From positions 110,127-174,126 of the forward strand of contig JAGVSM010004240.1 of the NCBI GenBank assembly GCA_022494885.1: a stretch of 64,000 bases of DNA, read 5' to 3'. The DNA comes from Micrasema longulum. Lineage: Eukaryota > Arthropoda > Insecta > Trichoptera > Brachycentridae. Positions within the stretch are counted from its first letter, which is position 1; each line of letters opens with the position of its first letter. The position numbers and the translations under genes were made by a program. A model generated the notes under the pieces. It saw only the letters and a program-made list of their open reading frames with translations, was not told the DNA's origin and did no database searches. Below are positions 53,767-62,877 of this stretch, one piece after another.

Positions 53767-54001
53767 TATAAATGTTTTTTTTGCCATCAGAAATTTTCAC
53801 TTTTCCGTAATGAACATTTCGTTTGAAGACTTTTCACACCACTGTACATTCACCCTAACCCCATAGTGAGTGGCACGTATTGTATATACAAACGAGAATA
53901 TAGAGATATTCAATTTCCCGGCTTTTCTGACTTAGTTCCAATTTTAAAATTTCAGGGCTGCCAATTTTTTCTGCCATTGCATTTTTTTTTTTTTAATGAT
54001 T

Positions 54002-54098
54002 TGCAACAGAGATAAAAACACCTTACAAAAAGGAATATGGATGTCTAGGCAATTACAAGGCGTATGACCTGTCATTGTCTGGTTTCAGTGGCCACTTT
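54002..54098 (+). repeat. F element fragment
   Basis: TTGCAACAGAGATAAAAACA, GGAATATGGATGTCTAGGC and CCTGTCATTGTCTGGTTTC, then GGCCACTTT. Only the first ~100 bp. Confidence 0.6.
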
Positions 54099-54117
54099 TA
54101 TATATAAATATATATAT

Positions 54118-54575
54118 AGTTATATAAATATAGTTGAATAATTTATATAGCGCCATTTTTGTGAAAATCACCTCAAGGGCGCTGTACAATTAATAAATAT
54201 CCCAGTACGTCTTGCAGCTACAGAGCGCATGGACGGTTGGGATTCTAGTTCCTCGTTTTCAATTAAGATCAATAAAAAATTATAACAGATAGGAGCTAGA
54301 TTACAGGACGTCTTGCAGCTACAGAGCGTATAGACAGTTAGAAATTTAGCTCCCATTTACACATTTTAAAAATTGACAAATAAATTTAGTGTATTAATGA
54401 TACTAAAAAAAATTAAAAATAATATGAATAATAAAAGGGAGTAAGATTACAACACGTCTTGCAGCTACTAAGCGCATAGACGATTGGAATTCTAGACCCC
54501 ATTTATAAAATTTAGGTATTTTTAAGTTGGTATATGAAAGCTAGATAACCAATCATACGGTTGAACATTCATCAT
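54118..54575 (-). repeat. MS element, copy 3
   Basis: Reversed L2-like tail (AGCGCCATTTTTGTGAAAAT, CAAGGGCGCTGTACA) then cores GTCTTGCAGCTACAGAGCGC near 54200, 54308 and 54452 and a last partial unit ending CTAGATAACCAATC. Confidence 0.7.
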
Positions 54576-54774
54576 TCGTTCTATGGTTAAACATGTATAT
54601 TCTTTCAATTTTTCCGTTTTTTGATATTTTGTGCCATATTCTCCCATCAATGGGAAGTAGCGTTGCTAACCCTGGTAGTCGAAATTGTCAAATGTAATAC
54701 CAACCTACCAACAATTCTTTCAAAGTAATGTAGACTACAATTTGTCAAATAAATAATAATAAATGCTAAACTAT

Positions 54775-55760
54775 AGAAAAAGTCGATCATACAAAATATC
54801 TTGGTATGAACATTGATAGTTACTTAAGGTGGAACATACACGTAGATAAGACGGCAACCAATCCAAGAAAAATGATATATTTATTTTAAAACATTAGAAA
54901 CATCCTAAACAAAACAACTTTAATTAATGTATACTATGCTCTAGCACAATCAACTATCAGTTACGGAATAATAGGATGGGGAGGAACAAGTAAAACCACA
55001 TTAGTGCCATTAATGAAAGCATAAAAAGGCTTACTAAGAGTAGCCAACAAAAAGCCTTACCAGAGTATTGGTAAAACAACTTTAAATAATGTATACTATG
55101 CTCTAGCACAATCAACTATCAGTTACGGAATAATAGGACGGGGAGGAACAAGTAAAACCACATTAGTGCCATTAATGAAAGCACAAAAAGGCTTACTAAG
55201 AGTAGCCAACAAAAAGCCTTACCAATACTCTACAGACAGACTTTTTACAGAATTTGCAGTACTAGACATAAGACCAATATACATAAAGACAATTTTAAGA
55301 CATTTCCATCAAAATCCTGACAGACATAATGACGGACAACAAATTTACGACACTAGGCAAAGACAATACTTCTGCTCCCAAAGAAAAAAAACAAATTACG
55401 GACAAAGGCATTATACTTTTCTGGCCCCTAAGCTAGACAACTTTTTAAGCAAGGACATATTGGCGAACAAAATGAAAAACAATATTTTCAAAACAAGAGT
55501 CCATAAACGGATTGCTAAAAAGACTAGACAGGAAGCTGAGGAATATGTTTCATATATTGAAATATAATTTTAGTTTCTTGAAAATCCTTTTTCGTTTTAT
55601 TGATGTAGGTATGTTATTATTTTTTTAATTTTATTGTTTCTTTTGAATTTTTACAAAATTGATGTGAAATTATGTATAATATAAATAATACACTTACACT
55701 CCGGAATGTGCCTGTGGGCCAGTGGAGTGGCTACATCCATAAATAAAAATAAAAATATAT
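54775..55760 (+). mobile_element. LINE-G with internal tandem duplication
   Basis: Coding scraps KISWYEH, INVYYALAQSTISYGIIGWG, then a duplication of about 150 bp, then ORF 55166-55567: MKAQKGLLRVANKKPYQYST, LFTEFAVLDIRPIYIKTILR, FLAPKLDNFLSKDILANKMK, the end of a CR1-like ORF2. UTR to an AATAAAAATAAAAATA tail with CTGTGGGCCAGTGGAG before it. RT core missing. Confidence 0.75.
54911..55220 (+). repeat. Tandem duplication in LINE-G (162-bp step)
   Basis: AAAACAACTTTAATTAATGT at 54911 returns at 55073; both units run through GGGGAGGAACAAGTAAAACC to CAACAAAAAGCCTTACCA. The first copy has a TAA where the second reads CAA (55181). Confidence 0.8.
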
Positions 55761-56049
55761 TGAATAAATAAATAAAATAAAATAAATATTAATAATAATA
55801 GTATAATAGAGATGATAATGTTGTCTTGTCCTCGACCGCGCAGGACAAAACGCTGGGACAATACGAACGTGAAAACACGACTGCTTTTATTACGAGCAAT
55901 GTCACGAATAATAATATTTATTGTATACCAAAATGTATTGGAATTGTTGAATGATCAACAAAATAATAAAATTTTTTTTTTGATTCAATTTAAGAAAAAA
56001 AAATTCAATTATTTTTTCACGCCCACAAGGCTTTTACATACATGAAAGT

Positions 56050-57560
56050 TATATAAAATATTAGTATATAAACAACATAAAATTTAAAAATTACAATATA
56101 AAGCAAAACAAAAGATAGAACAGTGTTTAGAAGTTTTTTATTATATATATATATATATATATATATTTGGACCCCTGTATTTAATAGCCTTACGTGTCAT
56201 GTACAAGGGAGTACTCGGAAAACATTGTTTTTGTTTGTCTTGGAAATGGGATGTTCGATCACTGATTTTGGTTTATTACCTTTATGAGTCCAATCACCAT
56301 TGTTGCAAAGTCCAAGAACAATGGCGCCTGATAACTACTTTTAACTACAGTGTGGATATCTGTTAAGGATCTTCTATCTTTCCTGCATTCTGCTTCAAGA
56401 TTATGGCGTTGCAAACTGAAAAATGGGCACTGAAATAACAGATGTTCGATACTCTGTGAAGAAATATCATCGCATGGACAATAATCATCATTCCTTAATT
56501 TAAACCAATACAGGTAACTTCTCATAGCTCCGTGTCCGGTAAAAATTTTGGTCGTTTCGAAAGTACTTTGGTGATGATGACGGAAGTTTGCCGCATCAGC
56601 CAGCGTTGGGATTTTTTTTTTAGTGATTTTACCTGTAGAAGAAGCGCGGTAATGATCCCCACAACGCTGCTGCGTATTTTGTTTTATACAGCGTTTAGCA
56701 AAGCTAAGGGGAAATTCTGAGAAGAAAGGTGCCGATCTTTTACAAGTTGCGGCTCTTGCTCGTTCATCCGCTCTCTCATTTCCTACGATACCAGCATGTC
56801 CTCTTATCCAGCATATTTGAATGTTCATCCCTCTTATTTTTAGATGCTTAATTTTACTCTGAATATCTACAATGAATGGATTTACCGACTGAGTATCAGT
56901 TATAGCTTGAACACTTGAACGACAATCTGATAATATATTTGCAATAACCCACCTCTCTGGTGGTTTTCTTTAATAACCATTCGAGAGCTTCTCGTATTGC
57001 GAGTAGTTCAGCCTGAAAAACTAAGCAGAAATCGTCTCATTTCATTGTTCTGCCTGGTAATTCTTTATCACTCTCAAAAGGAACGAATGCCGCTCCCACT
57101 TTTCCGTCGAGCAGGCTACCATCCGTAAAGATTCCAATTTCATTGGGAGCATAAGGAGGTATATCTTTGTCAAGTTAAATAATATTTTCGGGAATTCTTT
57201 CGCACGGGAGAGGTAAATCGAAATAGTTTGCAGTTCCTTGATACTTGCGATCATCTGGAATGGAATACAGCCCAAATTTCTTGACATTATAAATGTTTTT
57301 CCTTTCTTGAATTTTAGTGTTTAGAAGTAAAGTTGGTATAAAAAAAGAAGATGAGTATATAAACAAAATACATTTAAAAAAAAAAATATATAAATAAATA
57401 AAAGATAGAAACAGTGTTATAGGTATAGTTGGGATAAAAATAAAAATAAAAATAAAAATATGAGTGTATTAACAACATATATTTTTTTTTAAATACAAAA
57501 TAAAGTAATGAAATATAGAACTGTGTTAAAGAAGTTTAGTTGGTTTTAAAAAAAATATTT
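56050..57560. repeat. AT-rich tandem units hosting the RNase H LINE
   Basis: Units of roughly 100 bp share ATATAAACAACAT / AAAGATAGAACAGTGTT / AGTTGG. One begins near 56060, is cut by the LINE at 56135, and resumes at 57316; others start near 57355 and 57465. Confidence 0.5.
56135..57315 (-). mobile_element. LINE with RNase H domain, exact 13-bp target duplication
   Basis: Minus strand from 57315: a linker ending FDLPLPCERIPENI, then GIFTDGSLLDGKVGAAFVPF (first RNase H Asp), FQAELLAIREALEWLL (Glu), ILSDCRSSVQAI (Asp) and CWIRGHAGIVGNERADERA (His, Asp) (to about 56760), followed by a Cys/His motif CPCDD...SIEHLLFQCPF. ORF 56259-56828 is open for 189 residues; a stop/frameshift lies near 57010 and 56940. 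The RNase H degrades RNA in the RNA/DNA hybrid. The domain order RT-RNase H-C/H motif fits the I/R1/LOA-type LINEs. AGTGTTTAGAAGT at 56122-56134 and 57316-57328 flanks it exactly. Confidence 0.9.
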
Positions 57561-57725
57561 TATTAAAAATATTTTTTGATTTTTTTTTTTTAATACGCTA
57601 AAGAAATGCAGTTAAAGGTTTAAAGCAGCTATGTAGGTACATAATGTTATAAAATACAATATGAACAGAATATTAAGTTCTATTTGATAAGGAACATGTA
57701 CATTGATGTTTAAAATTTACAAGAC

Positions 57726-57930
57726 TCACGTTAAAGACATCGATGTTGCCAGCATATTGGTCCGCATTACTGATGAATTCGCGCTGTAATTGGTCGATGA
57801 TGAACCGCAGTAGAACGGAGAAAAAATACGCGGGAGCGACGCGTACGCGACGAGAAAATCGCTTTCGTCGTAAGGTTCTGTCTGCACGCGTTCACACGAA
57901 GTGACAATATCTATGAACAATGTTTTGCCC
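57726..57930 (-). other. CpG-rich island with candidate minus-strand exon
   Basis: Rich in CpG (GGAGCGACGCGTACGCGACG) within AT-rich DNA. On the minus strand an open frame with RVRVAPAYFFSVLLRFIIDQ and EFISNADQYAGNIDVFN stops at a GTGAGT (57731), a plausible splice donor. A second frame (57726-57920) is open as well. Family unknown. It may be a host exon, or a decayed transposon piece. Confidence 0.3.
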
Positions 57931-58149
57931 TACGAATCGCTGTTTTCACGTGGACAATGGTCAAGTCCTGACAAAAAACAATATTGTATTGACCACGTGT
58001 AAACAGCTTTTAAGGCTGAGATAATCTATATCGACTTTTTTTGTTTGTTTTATGTACATAAAAGTAATGTCAGTGAAAATATTTTTTGGCAACCCTGCTG
58101 AGAATGATATATTTATTCAATGTTTCATTATTAGAAAGAGCAGAGCGAA
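57931..58149. other. No recognisable gene
   Basis: 58010-58030 (AAGGCTGAGATAATCTATAT) is a short RTE-A scrap; nothing else recognised. Confidence 0.35.
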
Positions 58150-59350
58150 AATCCTTATTGAATTAAGCTGAAAGAGAAGGGTATATGCATCTTTTAAAGT
58201 TAAGGGCTGTTCTCATGTGGTCTAATTATCCAAAAATAAGATCGAATAATGATTTGTCACTGTACAATTTCAAGGGAAAAATTATTATGTATGCCGACGA
58301 CATTGGACTATTCTATAAAAATCAAACAGACGTATTAACAAACAATGACATAAACAATGACCTAACTATGTTGACTAAATGGACAAACACAAACTGACTT
58401 ACACTTAATGAATAAAAATGCTATATTATCCATTTTGAAACTAGAAAAAAATGTCATAAAGTAGATGCTTACATAAATAATGAACGACTTACTGAAATTG
58501 AACATGTTAAATACTTAGGACTAACAATAGACAGACAATTAACATGGACAATTCATGGACAATTGGCGGCCTCCGTGGTGTAGTGGTCAAGACGCTTGAC
58601 TCACGCACGGAAGGTTCCGGGTTCGATTCCCGGTGAGAACACAAAAATTAAAATGTGATTCTTCTCAAGCCTGGGTGCTCTGTGATGTAATTCACCACTG
58701 TAATTAGGCCTCCTGGCCTGTTGTGGTGCAAAAAAAAAAAAAATGTTAAAATGTTAATATTTAAAAATCAAAAATTTTATTCCAAAAACGGAAAAAATTC
58801 TAATGTATGAAGCCTATGTAAAAACTAAAATATGTTATTCGCAACTATTATGGGGAGCAGGATATCAAAATGACATAAACAGACTACAAAGACAACAAAA
58901 TAAAATATTAAAGTTAGTATATGACCTTCCCCATTTAACTGCAACTATAGAACTTTTTAAACAAACTAAGCAATTAAATATAACTGAATTCTTTCAACTA
59001 GAATCATTAAAATTTATCCATAAATTAGACACTAATGTAATTGTAGACGAAGAACTAAAACTAGTAAAAAATTGTAGTCAACATGGACATAATACGAGAA
59101 TATCAGACAAATACCATATACAACTTTCTAAAACAAGACAAGGACAATCAAGACTAATGAACCAGGGACTGAAATTATACAATAAACTTCCAGACAAAAC
59201 TAAACAAAAGACTCAGACAAACTTTGCAAAAGATGTAAAAAATATTATTTTGAACAACAGAGTATAAATGAAAAATGTATAGATTATTTTATGTAAAATG
59301 AATGTAATAATCCGTAAGGGTTTATAAATAAATTTTCAAATAAAAAAAAA
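58150..59350 (+). mobile_element. LINE-F, RT core to 3' end, split by SINE1
   Basis: ORF 58185-58397 holds the RT catalytic box: GKIIMYADDIGLFYKNQ (YADD). After a stop: AYINNERLTEIEHVKYLGLT and IDRQLTWTIHGQL. SINE1 (58568-58743) follows, then ORF 58803-59267 (154 residues): MYEAYVKTKICYSQLLWGAG, NDINRLQRQQNKILKLVYDL, HNTRISDKYHIQLSKTR and LYNKLPDKTK. The 3' end is TTTATAAATAAATTTTCAAA plus an A-rich run. One of only three loci in the window with a legible catalytic DD pair. Confidence 0.85.
58568..58743 (+). mobile_element. SINE1, copy 6
   Basis: Full-length, with intact A box TGGTGTAGTGG and B box GGTTCGATTCC and end GTTGTGGTGC plus A13. It sits in the LINE-F coding region. Confidence 0.88.
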
Positions 59351-59660
59351 TAAAAAATAAAAGTTTTTTTTTCCTAATTCATACCCAGTCGTACACGGGG
59401 CACATTGGAATTCAGTTTTAGGTTTTATTTTATTTATTTATTAACTTATTTAGAGTCCATTACTTACAAAAAATTCAATGCAAAAAATCATTGCTGATTC
59501 AGACAGAATGATACGTTAACCTTTTTGAGCCTGAAGGTGAAAAAAAACCGCGAGTTCCTGAGGCGGATACCAGGAAGCCCCCAGCTAAAATGCCATAAAT
59601 ACGACTTTTCATTATGACTATCATGGAAGTGTTTATAAAACAAAAAAAAATATTAAAATA
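59351..59660. other. No gene; possible piggyBac-type terminus
   Basis: TTAACCTTTTTGAGCCTGAA at 59517 recalls a piggyBac-type end (TTAA then CC..TTTGAG), and the following 80 bp are GC-richer. No partner end was found. Confidence 0.25.
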
Positions 59661-59920
59661 ACATTAACAAATTACAACAGGGATGGAGAATACCTTAAAT
59701 AAGGAAATATGGAAGTCTAGGCATTTACAGGGCTTATGACCTGTCATTGGCAGGTTTAAGTAGCCACTTTACACACTGTGTAACATTCACCATTTTGCCT
59801 ATGTTTGACGTACTCAAAACATTGTTGATTTCACTAACTGGTAGAAGAAGTGTAAAAATATAAAAATGTTTTCAGGCGTTGTCTAGTAGGTGAATTGGTT
59901 CGGCCTGATAAATCTCATCA
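59661..59920 (+). repeat. F element, partial
   Basis: AAATTACAACAGGGATGGAG, GTCTAGGCATTTACAGGGC, ACACACTGTGTAACATTCAC, then TTGACGTACTCAAAACATTG and CAGGCGTTGTCTAGTAGG; a mosaic in which the order turns at about 59810. Confidence 0.65.
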
Positions 59921-59944
59921 TCATCGTTCTCTATCCGCACCCAA

Positions 59945-60727
59945 TGGTGCATAGGGCACTGCATTGGTACACCGATCGCAGCGTATCTTGAAAATGTTTG
60001 TTACATGAAGGTAAGATGTTCAGTCTTACGATTCAGGTACCAGTCCGGAGACTATAAAATATTGTAGTGTGAAAACACTATTTTAAATAATATTTAAAGC
60101 AACAATGTTTGAGTATGTCCAAATGCTTGCAGACTGGCTGGGTTTCCTCCCTCAACAGAGAGGGAAACGTTTTTGAGAAGGGAATATGGAAGTCTTGGCT
60201 CTCTGAGGTTGAAATACATTTAAATATGAATAACTCCCTAGGGAGGAAATCCAGCCAGTCTACAAGCATTTGGACATACTCAAACATTGTTAAATTAAGT
60301 ACCTGGTAGAAGAAGAAGTATAAAAATTTTAAAAATTGTTTTTGCCTAGTAGGTAATTTGGTTCAGCCGGATGAATCTCACCCGCGTTGTAAAGGTTTCA
60401 TTATTTTACTTCACAAAAGTCAACAGATGGAAGAGTTGAAGAAATGTGGATGTTGAAACATGGGTAGAATTGTGAATGTTACACAGTGTGTAAAGTGGCC
60501 ACTTAAACCAGCCAATTACCGTTCATAAGCCCTGTAAACGCCTAGACTTCCATATTCCCTTCTCAAAAATGTTTTCCCTCTCTGTTGAAATAAATTAAAA
60601 TATTTAAAGCATTCACTTTGTGGAAAAACATTTTATAATAAAATATTTTACATCAACCATGTCGGAAATCGAACCCAACACCTCTTGCATGGCAGGCTAA
60701 CGCGCTGACCGTTACACCTCGAGGTTG
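59945..60727 (-). mobile_element. SINE2, antisense, split by F
   Basis: 3' part at 59945-60100 (ATGGTGCATAGGGCACTGCA, GTACCAGTCCGGAGAC, GTGTGAAAACACTATTTTAA) and head at 60645-60727 (CATCAACCATGTCGGAAATC, reversed B box). The F element 60101-60600 lies between with TATTTAAAGC on both sides. This copy is a clean record of one insertion into another element. Confidence 0.8.
60101..60600. repeat. F element, 500 bp, exact 10-bp target duplication
   Basis: Begins AACAATGTTTGAGTATGTCC and GACTGGCTGGGTTTCCTCCC, turns back (CTCCCTAGGGAGGAAATCCA, then GACATACTCAAACATTGTT near 60280-60298), continues GGTTCAGCCGGATGAATCTC, CACAGTGTGTAAAGTGGCC and ends CCCTCTCTGTTGAAATAAATT. TATTTAAAGC is at 60091-60100 and 60601-60610. 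The left part is a snap-back hairpin of about 200 bp. Confidence 0.85.
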
Positions 60728-60734
60728 AAAAATT

Positions 60735-60915
60735 GATTAATCTCACCCACATGATAGAGGTTTTAGCTCTTTCACTTCACAAACTTCAACAGATGGAAGA
60801 GTGTAGGAAATATGAATGTTTTAACAAAAACAAAATGATGAATGTTACACAGTGTGTAAAGTGGTCACTTAAACCAGCGACTGTCGGGCCATAGCTCCTG
60901 TAAATGCCTACTCTT
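60735..60915 (-). repeat. F element, partial, diverged
   Basis: TTAATCTCACCCACATGATA, CTTCAACAGATGGAAGAGTG, TTACACAGTGTGTAAAGTGG and CTCCTGTAAATGCCTA. More diverged than the other copies. Confidence 0.6.
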
Positions 60916-60944
60916 TGATAAATGATATTCAGGTGGTACTGTCA

Positions 60945-61130
60945 AAGGGATTGCACCAAATAGCTTAATCCGTGAGGCGAAACATATGCACCAAGGTGTA
61001 TATTCTTAATTCTGTAATGTCCGGCCGGTAAAACAACTTTGTGATTACAAATTGATTGTAGATCCGGAATTTAAAAAAAACAGGTTTCCTCTGTAGCAAC
61101 ACTAGATTAAAAACAAAGGGTTCCCTGGTC
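60945..61130 (+). mobile_element. LINE fragment, relative of 33374-33858
   Basis: AGCTTAATCCGTGAGGCGAA, CCGGTAAAACAACTTTGTGA and CACTAGATTAAAAACAAAGG match 33374-33530. Stops and frameshifts. Confidence 0.6.
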
Positions 61131-61136
61131 AATTTG

Positions 61137-61262
61137 TTTTTTTTTTGGGTGATACTCTGTGTGTTGGATTTGTTCTGACGTTTCGGCTACCATTGCAGGA
61201 GCCATCCTCAGGGTAAACTGTGTGTAAGCAATCGAACACACACGGTATTACCAAAAAAAGAA
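61137..61262. mobile_element. Small MITE-like element with imperfect TIRs
   Basis: Left TTTTTTTGGGTGATACTCTG and right (reversed) CTTTTTTTGGTAATACCGTG, continuing TGTGTT.GAT on both. The centre has GACGTTTCGGCTACCATTGC and AGGAGCCATCCTCAGGG. No ORF; single copy here. Confidence 0.45.
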
Positions 61263-61604
61263 ACAACTTAATAACAGTGACCGTGAAAACCTTCGCATTT
61301 GGTTTCCTGACCTTTTTTTAAAAAATAGTGAAGGAGAATAAATTATTGTATTTTTATTTTGTTATGTCCTTTTTGTTAAGAAAAAAACGGACACAAAAGA
61401 ACTTGTTTATATACCCTATTTTAAGATTCAAAACAAAAAATAAAACTTTAAAAAAAATAACGTTGTGAGAACGCGCCTTAAGAACGATCAAGATTAATCG
61501 ACATAATTTATTTGAATTTAGAATGAAGAATGACAATTTGTTTTTTTTTTCTAGAATGAATTTGCATGTATTCAAAATGTCTTTAACAATTCTCATTTGA
61601 AATG
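61263..61604. other. No recognisable gene
   Basis: AT-rich; the minus-strand ORF 61354-61596 is Lys/Phe rich with no family resemblance. Confidence 0.35.
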
Positions 61605-62670
61605 AATACTACCACCATTATACAATTTTCGCGAAGGGATAAGGAGAGGGGATAGACCGCCACACGCGTCTATCCTGACAAATATTCCTGGCTTCTCCCA
61701 CATTCATACCCCTTGTTATCCATGCCCTTCGGTTCTGTCTGGTTTTGATATGACCAGAATTAAAAGTACTGAGAACTCTTTACAACTTCTTGGTGCAAAG
61801 CAGGCTCGAGAGTGGCTCGACGATTTGGGAGCCACATGAACTGAGTTACTTTCTTATGAAAGAGAAAATCCAAAAGAAGTTTCTGAGATATCTCTACATG
61901 AGAGAGTGCGGGTATTATCCTCGGCTCTACCAGACCGCGTTTCTCCAGGGTATGCTCGGCCACAACAGTTTAGAGACTAGAAGGAATGTATTTGACTACG
62001 CATTTTTATCGATTATTGCGCGGTATGGTCGATAATCCTGAAATTATGATGAGCATTGGTTTGTTTGTTCCTGATAATTACCTAAGACAGCGTCAGAATA
62101 GATTGTTTCATATTTCGATATACAGAAGCACCCTGCTGTTGGAAAGGCTATCTCTATGCTGAACAACGTCACGCTAGATGTTGATCTGTTCCATGTACCC
62201 GAAGGGGTTTTTGGAGCAGGGTTCTCGTATTACTTTGGCTAGAGCCCCATCATGTATATATTTTTTTAAATAAATGAATTGAATTGAAAAAAAAATGGTT
62301 TATCTGTTCATGCCACGTCTTCTTTGGTCATTCTCGTCCCGAGTTAGCGTTCATTCTTGCTTGTATCTGTTTAACCATTCTTTCGTCGTCCATTCGTTCT
62401 ACATGACCAAACCATCTCAGTGACCTTTTCTTAATCTTATCAATTGTATGACTCAGATTTGCACTCTCGCCTGATAACATCATTCGAAACTCTATCGTAG
62501 ATGGATTTTCAACATATCTCTCTAAGAGATAGCATCTCAACTGCGTTTTCTCTGCTTTCATCTTTCCTTTGCCAGTTCCATGTTTTACTTCATTACCTGA
62601 GTATTGGGACTACAACTCCGTTGTGCACTGCCAGTCTAACTTTTATTCAAATAACACGATTTAAATTTTA
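61605..62670 (-). mobile_element. RTE-A, split by a LINE
   Basis: Two consecutive RTE-A pieces: 61605-61771 (reversed tail and inverse of the RRAWITRG.NVGEARNICQDR type end) and 62293-62670 (inverse of HGMNR..., GHVERMDDERMVKQI, LRWFGHVE, then the MSREM and LVVQYS part). The break point between GACCAGAATTAA and ATGGTTTATCTG corresponds to CAGACTTAAGATTTTGGTTT at 27322, so the LINE is a clean insertion. Confidence 0.75.
61772..62292 (+). mobile_element. LINE 3' end nested in RTE-A
   Basis: ORF 61790-62035: MVQSRLESGSTIWEPHEL, KEKIQKKFLRYLYMRECGYY, LGHNSLETRRNVFDYAFL, then in another frame PEIMMSIGLFVPDNYLRQRQ, NRLFHISIYRS and NNVTLDVDLF. It is the C-terminal third of a Jockey-like RT; one stop near 62035. 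Short UTR and A10 tail (62287-62296). Confidence 0.75.
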
Positions 62671-62877
62671 AAACGTCAATTTTTACGTCAATAAATAACT
62701 GTATTAATTTAAAAAATTACTACTTGAGGAGGTACGTGGAGGGTGAAATTTAGTTGTAAGTTATTTTTTCCCTTAAATATTTCTTTCTTGCAATATGTAA
62801 ATATAACAATTTTTATTTTTAATTTTTATTGTGGATTGTTTAAAGGATGGCAAGCGGATGTATGATTTGTATCATAT
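62671..62877. other. No recognisable gene
   Basis: AT-rich spacer. Confidence 0.3.

Noticed and set aside
60101..60600. F as a classical Helitron
   Set aside because: It leaves a target duplication and no TC start or CTRR end was found.
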